A stretch of 64,000 bases of DNA, taken from positions 1-64,000 of the forward strand of contig JAIWNF010000088.1 in the NCBI GenBank assembly GCA_025093555.1, given 5' to 3'. The position numbers were made by a program, and so were the translations under genes. Source of the DNA: Circinella umbellata. Lineage: Eukaryota; Mucoromycota; Mucoromycetes; Mucorales; Lichtheimiaceae. This document shows positions 1 to 9,956 of this stretch, one piece after another; position 1 is the first letter of the stretch, and every line of letters begins with the position of its first letter. The notes beneath the pieces were generated by a model. The model did no database searches. It was not told the origin of the DNA and saw nothing but the letters and a program-made list of their open reading frames with translations.

Positions 1-612
1 ATAACAAGAAACAACTACCCAAAAAAAAAATCTTTTTTTTTTTACTGGCACAAACAGAGATAACGAAAATAGCAGACAAACCGAAGAGACACAACAGAAA
101 CAGAACAGATGAGACCACACGAGACCGACCAGAGCAACAGAAACCAAAAAAAATGATACCAAACTGGCCACCCACACAACAAGACCAACCACACCAACAC
201 CGACCCACCAAGAGCCAACCTAAGAGTCAAGGGCACAACGTATCCAAGGTACCGTTCCTTGATACCGCCTTCTTGCAAACTTCTTGTCCAACAGGGTGTT
301 GCTGGGGAACATTTGTTGGGTGCCACGGAAGGAAAAAACCAAAAGAAAAATAAAAAAAAATCGGAATCGTTGGAATCGTCAACAGAACATCTTGGAAAAC
401 AACATCTTGCTACAATAAAAATGGTAACGGAGAGGCACAGGAAAATAAAAATTATGGCAAAGACAACAAGGGCCACAAATAATAATAATAATAAAAATAA
501 GACTTGATCATAAATAAAATAATAATGCTCAACCACGGCATGTTTTTACAGTGGGGCTACTATAGACAAAGTAGCTGCCACTTGGGATATGATCCCGGTC
601 GACCCCCCAATT
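1..612. other. Left flank without recognisable gene
   Basis: Open frames exist on both strands, but they translate to low-complexity residues (runs of Phe/Leu/Val on minus, Asn/Lys on plus) and match no family I know. The end nearest the palindrome (about 545-575) holds a short motif, TACAGTGGGG, that resembles a transposon terminus; see findings. I call nothing coding here. Confidence 0.5.
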
Positions 613-817
613 TGACACGTGTGGTGCTTGAATGTGATAAAAAGTAAGTATAAAAATAAAGGTAAAATAAAATAAAAATTTAAGGAGTAGAATAAAATAA
701 AATAAGATAAAATAAAAGGGTTCAAAGAAGTTACGGGTTGAGTGTAGTGAAAGTAAAGAGGTAGAAATAGAAAAGAAGATAATAAATAAAATAAAAATAT
801 CACAGTGATTATCCAAA
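613..817. other. AT-rich outer tail of left palindrome arm
   Basis: This is low-complexity sequence dominated by AAAATA-like units (about 655-720), mirrored at 11662-11866. It lies beyond the last recognisable viral codons and shows no conserved protein, so it may be host or filler DNA captured with the duplication rather than virus. Confidence 0.5.
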
Positions 818-1141
818 TCAACTGTCAAACAAAATCAATACGAAATAAAAATAAATAAAATCAAAAGTAAAGTCAAAGTTACTATCCGGATCGAAAAGAT
901 AAAATTCGTCCACATAAAGGTCATCCACACAAACGCCAGTGGGTAGACCGTTAACATTAATCAAATCACACGTCCTAACACACATGTCAAAATCAAAACA
1001 TGGATAGTCATTACTATACCTATTTTTTAAAGCTCCACGTAAATCTGATACAACTTTTTTCGTAGATCCAACATAAAAATTATTAGGATTAAAATTCTCA
1101 ACAGAAAAATGTGTTTTTCCAGTACCCGCACCGAGGACCAA
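818..1141 (-). pseudogene. Endogenous virga-like replicase: helicase N-terminal fragment (left arm)
   Basis: Seen: the fragment opens with a P-loop (GAGTGKT) and about 70 residues later has a Walker B-type segment (VDDLYVDEF). This order and spacing fit viral superfamily 1 helicases of the alphavirus-like group. After the second motif the reading degenerates into Phe/Ile/Asp-rich low complexity, so helicase motifs III-VI and the polymerase are absent. There is no genuine start codon because this is an internal piece of a polyprotein. It differs from its mirror copy at 11338-11661 in two residues (Arg/Cys and Asp/Asn), both explained by single transitions. It is non-functional as a helicase. 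The family assignment is by motif recognition. Confidence 0.8.
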
Positions 1142-1408
1142 ATAAAAACTTATTAGTTTTTATTGGTTCTCTATTACATGATTACCATCATGTTAGGTTT
1201 CTTTCAGAAAGACCAGATACACCTTCAAAAAATCGAAGATTTTTCTCGGACACCATCTTTACAACAAGGAATGTTATAACCGATACGGTTCTTAAGAACC
1301 GAGATAATTAAATTTTTTAATTTCATTAAAAATTTATTTTATCAAACATCTAAAAATTAATAAAAATTTAAATTTCATTTAAATCTTTTATATTTTTATT
1401 GTTTTCGG
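1142..1408 (-). other. Broken AT-rich segment between linker and helicase fragments (left arm)
   Basis: This is the mirror image of 11071-11337. It has stops in all frames on the viral sense strand and contains the perfect palindrome CGGTTCTTAAGAACCG near 1286-1301. It interrupts the viral reading between the linker fragment and the helicase P-loop. It could be a small insertion or degraded viral coding sequence. A short stretch near the mirror position 11224 still reads as plausible protein. Confidence 0.5.
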
Positions 1409-2515
1409 TTAATCCCCACCCGTACTCATGAGGATCTGTTCGGGCCAGTTAAATCTCCTATCAAATCGAAATAAAGAATTAGCTATATTTTCATCGTTCA
1501 TAACTACTGTAAGATCACTAACTAACAGATATCCTGTATAATCCGAAAATGGAGATCTGACCTCATGTAATTTCCTTTCTGTATTATACCTTAATTGTAA
1601 ACAAGGAGTTTCCATATCAGGCTTATAAGGTAAATAACCGACAGAATATTTCTTGGAACTTCTATGATATCTCTCAACCTCTAGTCCGCGTACAAATTTT
1701 ATAGTATTATAACCTATTTTGATCATTTGTTGACCATCCAAAACTTTCTTACTAGGTTCATAATTTGGACCTATAAATGCATTCATAGCATGTTTACACA
1801 TAACATTATGGACACACGCCGAAGTGTCTTTTCAGTATACATACACTTCAAATATTGCTTTAGTATGTTTATCATAATAATCCAAATCTATGCCTATGTT
1901 ATTTGCATAATCTATTTCCTTTAAGTTATCGGCTGACCTAATCTTTTTCTTAAACTCTTTTGCATCTAAAACTTCTTCTGGACGCAAAACCGGTAACATA
2001 ATATCAGAAACCATAACATCAGTAGGTACTTCTGAGTATCCATTGGCATCATCCACCAATTGTGACTCAGTAGACTTCATGGAATCAGATCGACGCAATA
2101 ATGATTCTACTATAGAATCCAATCCATTCAGAATCTCTTCCATTTCATCATCGTCTACATAATCTTTATCTCTAGGTTTTGGAGGTATGGGTTCGTCTGT
2201 GAATAAACTCGAAAAATCCATTTCTTTAATAGAATCCTCAACAATAGAAAAAGAAGGTTCAACGTCTATCTTCAACAAGTCTTCAAACCAACTAATACCA
2301 GACACATCCTCATTTCTGTAATGATAGTACCACATGGTTTCGAAAGGTGTCAGCGAAGCAGATCTAGCCAAACCAACCGCTTCTTCATTATACAGATTAT
2401 CTATAAAATGAGAATACGTGAAAAATTCAATAACCATATCTTTTGACCAATAATCATCTGAAGAAGTATTTAACATACTTTTGGTCAATTTATCAACTAT
2501 TTCTTGAATGGGCAC
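1409..2515 (-). pseudogene. Endogenous virga-like replicase: linker region (left arm)
   Basis: One reading frame interrupted by a single in-frame TGA (near 1832) encodes about 227 residues plus a downstream 130-residue block. The first block is rich in Asp/Glu/Ser and has a predicted disordered middle (Pro-Lys-Pro then an acidic run). This is typical of the variable region between methyltransferase and helicase in alphavirus-like replicases. It follows the methyltransferase fragment with a one-base frame change at a run of seven T (A on plus), so the two were once continuous. The block is identical to the right-arm copy. No catalytic motif is visible, and identity rests on position between the methyltransferase and helicase fragments. 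Confidence 0.75.
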
Positions 2516-2522
2516 TCTACTT

Positions 2523-3497
2523 TCAAAAAAACTCTTTCATCTTGTCATAAAAAGCTTCATAAGCAAATTCAACATTACTACGTTTATGCATTAATTTGAC
2601 GCCGTTTGACAACACATTTTGTACAACAGTATTGTTCACTAATTTTTCTTTTACTGCTTCCAAAAACAACGCCACCACCACTTGGTTTAACATCTGCGGT
2701 TCTAGTTTTTCAAATGACTTGAAAGTTTTTCCGTTAACAACAAATTCTGAATTTATAGTACGAAGATACCTAGTAACTAACACTATATATTCATCATCTG
2801 GTTTTTCAATAGTTGTCAAAAAATTCTTCACCTGATTATAGATAACTTTGTGACACGAAATGATCATAGGAGAACATTTAACATTAGATCTTCTATTCCA
2901 ACCAGTCTTGATAGAATATGTTTTTAAAAACACAAAATCATCTCTAATATCTACCACTGGAGAATGTTTCACAGCTTTAGTTCCATATGGCATTTTTCTA
3001 ATAGCATAAATCAAAACATCACTTGTGACGTATTCATGCCTATAAGCATACAAATAACCCTTGTGATAAATATCCTGCTCGAAAAAGAATTGTCTGAATG
3101 TCGAATATTTATAAGTGTATCCGTTCGTTTCATCATTATTGAACACACACATAGTATCATTCGCCAGATCGATAACAAAATTTTGTTCGAAAGCTGGTAA
3201 CTCCCCACTATCAAACCTCAACATAGACTTAGACATGGCTTCAGCACCATATAATACATCTACACCTTTTCTGTGCATGATGTCTATTAAACGGGTCAAG
3301 CTAAATTCGCGAGCACTAAACATGGTTATAGCTTGTCTTGCGCGTTCCTCACATAATTCAGATGGTCTGAAACATCTATGATACAAACCAGTATCTTGAT
3401 AGAAAAAAGGAGCTTGTTCCCCAGTGTACGCAAAATCACTAAGCACAGGATTCACTCTTCCTCCATTCCTCGTAGCACTCCGAATATATTTTCTCAA
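2523..3497 (-). pseudogene. Endogenous virga-like replicase: methyltransferase fragment (left arm)
   Basis: An uninterrupted 324-codon stretch encodes the central and C-terminal part of an alphavirus-like capping methyltransferase. Seen: a GLYHRCFRPSELCEERARQ-like block near residue 38, in the place where this family has its conserved His/Cys plus Asp-x-x-Arg segment. The C-terminal part (around residues 240-300) has the pattern of tobamovirus-type replicases. The first codon is TTG with open frame before it, so this is not a natural start. It begins where the transposon insertion ends, and it stops by a frameshift in a homopolymer. Product, if made, would be incomplete. The right-arm copy at 8982-9956 is identical in protein. 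Confidence 0.8.
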
Positions 3498-5472
3498 ACT
3501 ATGGCGGTTAAATTAGATTATATCATTTCTTTTATATTTAATAATTGTCATAGTAATAAATCAAAATATCATATTTATAATAATTAAATAAAAATATAAT
3601 AATAATATCCTAACAATTGAAAAAATAAAAATTATATAAAAATATATAATTTGCTATTATTTTTTTAAAAGATGAACACATTTAACATTTGAAATTCAAA
3701 AATTTTTTAAATTTGTTAATAGGTAATAAAAACATTATATCATTATATTCTGTTTAATGCTTTATATTCATTAATTATGGTTTTAGTATTGAAATTACTT
3801 TCTTTAACCCAAGAATTATGATCATCATTATAACCTTTCCATTTAATATAATATATTAATTTATTATCATTATCTATTATATGATCTAAAATTTTTTCTA
3901 CTTCATAGAATTCCTCATTTTCATTTACTTTTTTATGATTTCTTTTTCTTCTTTTTATTGAATCAACTATTTCATTTTCTTGAATTATTTCATTTATATC
4001 TTCCATCATTTCTATATCATTTAAATTTAAGTTTAAAAGTTGTTCTTGCATTTCTAACATCTCATTATAATCTTTATTAATAGATTGTTCATTTTTAAAT
4101 ATATAATTTAATTTAGTTTCTTTAGTAGGAAATTCAAAATTATCATTATACCATAACATGTGGTGAGGTTGTGCTTCTATATTATAATCTTGTACCATTT
4201 TCCATATATTTTTTAATATGCAAGCAACACGAAATTGAAGATTATAATATTTAATATCAGTTGTTTGAACAGCAGATCTATTATTATTAAATCTATCAAA
4301 TTTAGATGCTAAAATAGAAAAATGATTTTCTATACCTGATCTAAATGAACCAAATTTTTTATTATAATCTAATTCAGTTACTTTTCTTGGTATATTTTGT
4401 TCCTTTCTTATAGGATATACAAAGTTTCTAGTATTAAATTTATTATTACTATTATATTCATCTGCATTATTAAGAAATTTTTCTATAAATAAATCATAAC
4501 CACCATCGAAACCAATACAATCATATTCATAAATTTTGTTTTTATATAACTTCATATTAAGAAACATTGTTCCATCATTCCCAATAGCACACTTTTCACT
4601 ATCAGATACATATGTTATCATATTATTCATATCACATATTATCTGTGTACGTATTCCTGAACCTTTCAATTTATAAGAATACAATGTACGTTTTGATTCT
4701 GCTGGATTATAATACTTAATCTTACTATCATGACCATCAAGAAATAAAGTTACATTCTTAAAACCATCAGGATTATTTTTTTTTGCAACAAGTATTCTAA
4801 TTTTAATATTAGAAAACATATTATTTAAATCTTTTTTTATAATTTTATTTAAATCAGTATAATTAGTTATCCAAAAGCGTTTATATAGATCATAAAATGT
4901 TGAAGATGGTATAAATTGATGCATATCTTTGCATGTATATCCTGAAACAATATGATATAATAATATTAATCCTTTCTCTACTTCACGATATGGACCGGGA
5001 TATTCTTTATTTCCATATAAAACCACTAAAAAATAAAATATAGGTATATAACCAAATTGATTTAATAATATATCTTTTATAAATTGAATTGAATTATTTT
5101 TTGTATCTTTTATTTCTGTTCTATGATTAAATTTTTTATAAATATATGGCCATTCCATATTAAGAAATTCCCATTTATTTTCAATTAATTTATAAACTTC
5201 TTGTTGTATTTCTTCTTGGATATTAGTAGTATTCATTTTTTTGTTCGATCTTTTAACTCTATGAGCAATCAGGAAAATCTAATAACCTTAGACAAATGTC
5301 AAAATTTTTTAAAAATGATTATATTAATATTTTGAGTACTACTCAATATAATAATAAAAATTCAATTTTAATTTTTTTCTAAAAATAAAGTAATTGAGAT
5401 TAAATTTATTTTTCGGATAAAATAAATTATCTTGGATATAGTAATTAATATGAAAGTATATAGAATTATAAA
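3498..5472 (-). mobile_element. DDE-chromodomain DNA transposon inserted in viral sequence (left arm copy)
   Basis: About 2 kb of very AT-rich DNA separates the N-terminal viral fragment from the methyltransferase fragment and carries one transposase gene. Exact ends are unsure. CTTTATATTTA at the viral 5' side and its near inverse TAAATATAAAAG at the other side are candidate termini, flanked by a possible AAAT duplication. The composition is far more AT-rich than the flanking viral codons. Confidence 0.65.
3743..5236 (-). CDS. DDE transposase with C-terminal chromodomain (left arm)
   Basis: A complete 497-codon gene without introns, identical in protein to the copy at 7243-8736. Catalytic residues are likely Asp167 (LFLDGHD), Asp244 (GFDGGYD) and Glu303 (RSGIENHF). 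This is the arrangement of IS5/PIF-Harbinger-like DDE nucleases, which cut and rejoin transposon ends. Residues about 441-497 form a chromodomain (YEVEKILDH, then YYIKWKGYNDDHNSWVKESNF), a module that usually reads methylated histone H3. An acidic, Lys/Arg-rich linker separates the two. Inference: the chromodomain steers insertion to marked chromatin. The frame is intact, so the element may still be active. The superfamily assignment is moderate. Confidence 0.85.
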   Translation of the reverse strand: MNTTNIQEEIQQEVYKLIENKWEFLNMEWPYIYKKFNHRTEIKDTKNNSIQFIKDILLNQFGYIPIFYFLVVLYGNKEYPGPYREVEKGLILLYHIVSGYTCKDMHQFIPSSTFYDLYKRFWITNYTDLNKIIKKDLNNMFSNIKIRILVAKKNNPDGFKNVTLFLDGHDSKIKYYNPAESKRTLYSYKLKGSGIRTQIICDMNNMITYVSDSEKCAIGNDGTMFLNMKLYKNKIYEYDCIGFDGGYDLFIEKFLNNADEYNSNNKFNTRNFVYPIRKEQNIPRKVTELDYNKKFGSFRSGIENHFSILASKFDRFNNNRSAVQTTDIKYYNLQFRVACILKNIWKMVQDYNIEAQPHHMLWYNDNFEFPTKETKLNYIFKNEQSINKDYNEMLEMQEQLLNLNLNDIEMMEDINEIIQENEIVDSIKRRKRNHKKVNENEEFYEVEKILDHIIDNDNKLIYYIKWKGYNDDHNSWVKESNFNTKTIINEYKALNRI

Positions 5473-6106
5473 TTAAAATAAATATAAAGATTTCTCGGAT
5501 ATACCTCTATGTTCAGCTTCAGATATTCTAGAAAAATTACCTGGAATGGGTGACTTATCAACCTCGACTATTTCACCATTTGGTAATACTTCTGTATTTA
5601 ATAATTGATAACAACAATGACAATTCAAACCTCGTTTCATAAGCGATGTGTACATCATACCTAATGTTAAAAATCTTTCTTTAATGTCCATCATATGAAC
5701 CAAGATAGACTCTAATGTCAATCTCATAACGAAACTCATGTCATGTGATGTTGTGGCAAAATTCTTCACCGGCTTCCTATTATCCCTGAAACCTCTAGAA
5801 AAATCTCGTCGTGTAGGGGTTGACACACCACTGGAACTCTTGGCCCCTTCCCCAGGTTCCTTAAACTTAATATGATATCCTCTAAAATGATCAGTGATAA
5901 AATCCTTAATCTGTTGTGTAGTTAACACCACCAACTGAACATCTAGAGCATTCACTTTACTGCTCAACAAATTATTAGAGTTAGCAGCCACGTTATTTAA
6001 TAATTTTTCCAATGTTTTTTTTTTCATTTTCTGCCAATAAGATCTGTGCAAAATCTTCAGCGAACTTCACACCAGCTCCTTCTTCTAACAGAAAATCTCT
6101 TTCCAT
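5473..6106 (-). pseudogene. Endogenous virga-like replicase: N-terminal fragment with 87-bp deletion (left arm)
   Basis: The viral start codon is at 6106-6104, just inside the leader. Relative to the right arm, 87 bp (29 codons) are missing right after the first codons, between two copies of the 11-base repeat AAGAGATTTTC. Downstream, a run of ten A (T on plus) near 6016 shifts the frame, and a 192-codon frame then continues to 5473. It contains FRGYHIKF and a Ser-His segment (TSHDMSFVMRLTLES) that match the start of alphavirus-like methyltransferase domains. The frame ends in sequence contributed by the transposon junction. The product is broken three ways: deletion, frameshift and insertion. 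Confidence 0.75.
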
Positions 6107-6162
6107 GTTGATTATTGTCGGTTTTGGTTATTTGACTTTGTAAAATTATAGTCAGGAAAATT
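6107..6162 (-). other. Viral 5' leader, left copy
   Basis: Reading toward the start codon on the minus strand, the leader is A/T/C-rich and almost free of G, with CAA/ACC-type repeats. This resembles the unstructured leader of tobamo-like RNAs. It differs from the right copy (6230-6285) at a few bases. One leader ends at each side of the spacer, which places the palindrome junction at or near the viral 5' terminus. Confidence 0.6.
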
Positions 6163-6229
6163 GTTAGTCTTTTGCAAAATTTGGTAGGCTAGGATTCCCG
6201 GTTGATACCGAGAAAAGTATTAAAAAAGT
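6163..6229. other. 67-bp unique spacer at the palindrome centre
   Basis: This is the only part of the palindrome without an inverted partner. It contains GGCTAGGATTCCCGGTTG (6187-6204), which resembles the D-arm/anticodon-arm stretch of eukaryotic tRNA-Glu as I remember it, followed by ATACCGAG. The rest is A/T-rich. It would form the loop if the palindrome were transcribed. Confidence 0.7.
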
Positions 6230-6285
6230 AATTTTCCTCACTATAATTTTACAAAGTCAAACAACCAAAACCGACAATAATCAAT
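6230..6285 (+). other. Viral 5' leader, right copy
   Basis: This is an A/C-rich, G-poor stretch (AAAGTCAAACAACCAAAACC at 6253-6272) that ends directly at the ATG at 6286. Its composition is unlike host promoters here and like the leader of tobamo-like viruses. It mirrors 6107-6162. Confidence 0.6.
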
Positions 6286-7006
6286 ATGGAAAGAGATTTT
6301 CCTATGGATATATTTTTAAATAGACCTAGGTCGGCGCCGGAGACAACTCTCGGGCCCGATTTTGGAAGAAAAAAAATAAGAGATTTTCTGTTAGAAGAAG
6401 GAGCTGGTGTGAAGTTCGCTGAAGATTTTGCACAGATCTTATTGGCAGAAAATGAAAAAAAAAACATTGGAAAAATTATTAAATAACGTGGCTGCTAACT
6501 CTAATAATTTGTTGAGCAGTAAAGTGAATGCTCTAGATGTTCAGTTGGTGGTGTTAACTACACAACAGATTAAGGATTTTATCACTGATCATTTTAGAGG
6601 ATATCATATTAAGTTTAAGGAACCTGGGGAAGGGGCCAAGAGTTCCAGTGGTGTGTCAACCCCTACACGACGAGATTTTTCTAGAGGTTTCAGGGATAAT
6701 AGGAAGCCGGTGAAGAATTTTGCCACAACATCACATGACATGAGTTTCGTTATGAGATTGACATTAGAGTCTATCTTGGTTCATATGATGGACATTAAAG
6801 AAAGATTTTTAACATTAGGTATGATGTACACATCGCTTATGAAACGAGGTTTGAATTGTCATTGTTGTTATCAATTATTAAATACAGAAGTATTACCAAA
6901 TGGTGAAATAGTCGAGGTTGATAAGTCACCCATTCCAGGTAATTTTTCTAGAATATCTGAAGCTGAACATAGAGGTATATCCGAGAAATCTTTATATTTA
7001 TTTTAA
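6286..7006 (+). pseudogene. Endogenous virga-like replicase: N-terminal fragment (right arm)
   Basis: The ATG at 6286 follows the leader directly. About 55 codons read in one frame until the run of ten A at 6450-6459, after which the coding sense continues in the next frame through 192 codons to 7006. This copy keeps the 87 bp that the left arm lost (6291-6377). Seen in the second frame: FRGYHIKF and a Ser-His-Asp segment, in keeping with the N-terminal core of an alphavirus-like methyltransferase. The last residues, and the stop, come from AT-rich sequence at the transposon junction. Defects are one frameshift and one insertion. It would not give a working replicase. Confidence 0.75.
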
Positions 7007-8966
7007 TTTATAATTCTATATACTTTCATATTAATTACTATATCCAAGATAATTTATTTTATCCGAAAAATAAATTTAATCTCAATTACTTTATTTTTAG
7101 AAAAAAATTAAAATTGAATTTTTATTATTATATTGAGTAGTACTCAAAATATTAATATAATCATTTTTAAAAAATTTTGACATTTGTCTAAGGTTATTAG
7201 ATTTTCCTGATTGCTCATAGAGTTAAAAGATCGAACAAAAAAATGAATACTACTAATATCCAAGAAGAAATACAACAAGAAGTTTATAAATTAATTGAAA
7301 ATAAATGGGAATTTCTTAATATGGAATGGCCATATATTTATAAAAAATTTAATCATAGAACAGAAATAAAAGATACAAAAAATAATTCAATTCAATTTAT
7401 AAAAGATATATTATTAAATCAATTTGGTTATATACCTATATTTTATTTTTTAGTGGTTTTATATGGAAATAAAGAATATCCCGGTCCATATCGTGAAGTA
7501 GAGAAAGGATTAATATTATTATATCATATTGTTTCAGGATATACATGCAAAGATATGCATCAATTTATACCATCTTCAACATTTTATGATCTATATAAAC
7601 GCTTTTGGATAACTAATTATACTGATTTAAATAAAATTATAAAAAAAGATTTAAATAATATGTTTTCTAATATTAAAATTAGAATACTTGTTGCAAAAAA
7701 AAATAATCCTGATGGTTTTAAGAATGTAACTTTATTTCTTGATGGTCATGATAGTAAGATTAAGTATTATAATCCAGCAGAATCAAAACGTACATTGTAT
7801 TCTTATAAATTGAAAGGTTCAGGAATACGTACACAGATAATATGTGATATGAATAATATGATAACATATGTATCTGATAGTGAAAAGTGTGCTATTGGGA
7901 ATGATGGAACAATGTTTCTTAATATGAAGTTATATAAAAACAAAATTTATGAATATGATTGTATTGGTTTCGATGGTGGTTATGATTTATTTATAGAAAA
8001 ATTTCTTAATAATGCAGATGAATATAATAGTAATAATAAATTTAATACTAGAAACTTTGTATATCCTATAAGAAAGGAACAAAATATACCAAGAAAAGTA
8101 ACTGAATTAGATTATAATAAAAAATTTGGTTCATTTAGATCAGGTATAGAAAATCATTTTTCTATTTTAGCATCTAAATTTGATAGATTTAATAATAATA
8201 GATCTGCTGTTCAAACAACTGATATTAAATATTATAATCTTCAATTTCGTGTTGCTTGCATATTAAAAAATATATGGAAAATGGTACAAGATTATAATAT
8301 AGAAGCACAACCTCACCACATGTTATGGTATAATGATAATTTTGAATTTCCTACTAAAGAAACTAAATTAAATTATATATTTAAAAATGAACAATCTATT
8401 AATAAAGATTATAATGAGATGTTAGAAATGCAAGAACAACTTTTAAACTTAAATTTAAATGATATAGAAATGATGGAAGATATAAATGAAATAATTCAAG
8501 AAAATGAAATAGTTGATTCAATAAAAAGAAGAAAAAGAAATCATAAAAAAGTAAATGAAAATGAGGAATTCTATGAAGTAGAAAAAATTTTAGATCATAT
8601 AATAGATAATGATAATAAATTAATATATTATATTAAATGGAAAGGTTATAATGATGATCATAATTCTTGGGTTAAAGAAAGTAATTTCAATACTAAAACC
8701 ATAATTAATGAATATAAAGCATTAAACAGAATATAATGATATAATGTTTTTATTACCTATTAACAAATTTAAAAAATTTTTGAATTTCAAATGTTAAATG
8801 TGTTCATCTTTTAAAAAAATAATAGCAAATTATATATTTTTATATAATTTTTATTTTTTCAATTGTTAGGATATTATTATTATATTTTTATTTAATTATT
8901 ATAAATATGATATTTTGATTTATTACTATGACAATTATTAAATATAAAAGAAATGATATAATCTAA
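7007..8966 (+). mobile_element. DDE-chromodomain DNA transposon inserted in viral sequence (right arm copy)
   Basis: This is the mirror of 3498-5472. The viral frame stops on entering it and reopens at 8967. A small hairpin, TTGAGTAGTACTCAA (about 7135-7149), lies upstream of the transposase. Because both arms carry the element at the same viral position, insertion most simply predates the inverted duplication. Confidence 0.65.
7243..8736 (+). CDS. DDE transposase with C-terminal chromodomain (right arm)
   Basis: A 497-residue intact frame starting at an ATG after an A-run, and identical to the left-arm protein. The DDE triad candidates are Asp167, Asp244 and Glu303. The spacing Asp-77-Asp-59-Glu and the Arg-Ser-Gly-Ile-Glu-Asn context fit the DDE_Tnp_4/IS5-like fold. 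The last 57 residues make a chromodomain with aromatic residues suitable for a methyl-lysine cage (Tyr, Trp, Trp). Codon use is extremely AT-rich compared with the flanking viral sequence, marking it as a separate element. It has no introns. It acts in the nucleus on its own termini, which I could not fix with confidence. Confidence 0.85.
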   Translation: MNTTNIQEEIQQEVYKLIENKWEFLNMEWPYIYKKFNHRTEIKDTKNNSIQFIKDILLNQFGYIPIFYFLVVLYGNKEYPGPYREVEKGLILLYHIVSGYTCKDMHQFIPSSTFYDLYKRFWITNYTDLNKIIKKDLNNMFSNIKIRILVAKKNNPDGFKNVTLFLDGHDSKIKYYNPAESKRTLYSYKLKGSGIRTQIICDMNNMITYVSDSEKCAIGNDGTMFLNMKLYKNKIYEYDCIGFDGGYDLFIEKFLNNADEYNSNNKFNTRNFVYPIRKEQNIPRKVTELDYNKKFGSFRSGIENHFSILASKFDRFNNNRSAVQTTDIKYYNLQFRVACILKNIWKMVQDYNIEAQPHHMLWYNDNFEFPTKETKLNYIFKNEQSINKDYNEMLEMQEQLLNLNLNDIEMMEDINEIIQENEIVDSIKRRKRNHKKVNENEEFYEVEKILDHIIDNDNKLIYYIKWKGYNDDHNSWVKESNFNTKTIINEYKALNRI

Positions 8967-9956
8967 TTTAACCGCCATAGTTTGAGAAAATATATTCGGA
9001 GTGCTACGAGGAATGGAGGAAGAGTGAATCCTGTGCTTAGTGATTTTGCGTACACTGGGGAACAAGCTCCTTTTTTCTATCAAGATACTGGTTTGTATCA
9101 TAGATGTTTCAGACCATCTGAATTATGTGAGGAACGCGCAAGACAAGCTATAACCATGTTTAGTGCTCGCGAATTTAGCTTGACCCGTTTAATAGACATC
9201 ATGCACAGAAAAGGTGTAGATGTATTATATGGTGCTGAAGCCATGTCTAAGTCTATGTTGAGGTTTGATAGTGGGGAGTTACCAGCTTTCGAACAAAATT
9301 TTGTTATCGATCTGGCGAATGATACTATGTGTGTGTTCAATAATGATGAAACGAACGGATACACTTATAAATATTCGACATTCAGACAATTCTTTTTCGA
9401 GCAGGATATTTATCACAAGGGTTATTTGTATGCTTATAGGCATGAATACGTCACAAGTGATGTTTTGATTTATGCTATTAGAAAAATGCCATATGGAACT
9501 AAAGCTGTGAAACATTCTCCAGTGGTAGATATTAGAGATGATTTTGTGTTTTTAAAAACATATTCTATCAAGACTGGTTGGAATAGAAGATCTAATGTTA
9601 AATGTTCTCCTATGATCATTTCGTGTCACAAAGTTATCTATAATCAGGTGAAGAATTTTTTGACAACTATTGAAAAACCAGATGATGAATATATAGTGTT
9701 AGTTACTAGGTATCTTCGTACTATAAATTCAGAATTTGTTGTTAACGGAAAAACTTTCAAGTCATTTGAAAAACTAGAACCGCAGATGTTAAACCAAGTG
9801 GTGGTGGCGTTGTTTTTGGAAGCAGTAAAAGAAAAATTAGTGAACAATACTGTTGTACAAAATGTGTTGTCAAACGGCGTCAAATTAATGCATAAACGTA
9901 GTAATGTTGAATTTGCTTATGAAGCTTTTTATGACAAGATGAAAGAGTTTTTTTGA
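8967..9956 (+). pseudogene. Endogenous virga-like replicase: methyltransferase fragment (right arm)
   Basis: The frame is open from 8967 (right after a TAA) and reads without interruption for about 330 codons to a TGA at 9956. The conserved block DTGLYHRCFRPSEL lies near its start, and tobamovirus-like C-terminal methyltransferase sequence lies near its end. In a live virus this domain caps genomic RNA at membrane replication sites. Here it lacks its N-terminal half, separated by the transposon, and ends at a frameshift in TTTTTTT (9948-9954). The unbroken length suggests the integration is not ancient. Confidence 0.8.

Noticed and set aside
42..536. Long open frame on the minus strand at the left edge
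   Set aside because: Translation is a monotonous Phe/Leu/Val/Ser string from C/A-rich low-complexity DNA on the other strand; no domain, no splice logic.
6163..6229. Functional tRNA gene at the palindrome centre
   Set aside because: Only part of a tRNA-like sequence is present; acceptor stem and T-arm cannot be completed, and the anticodon loop would be one base short.
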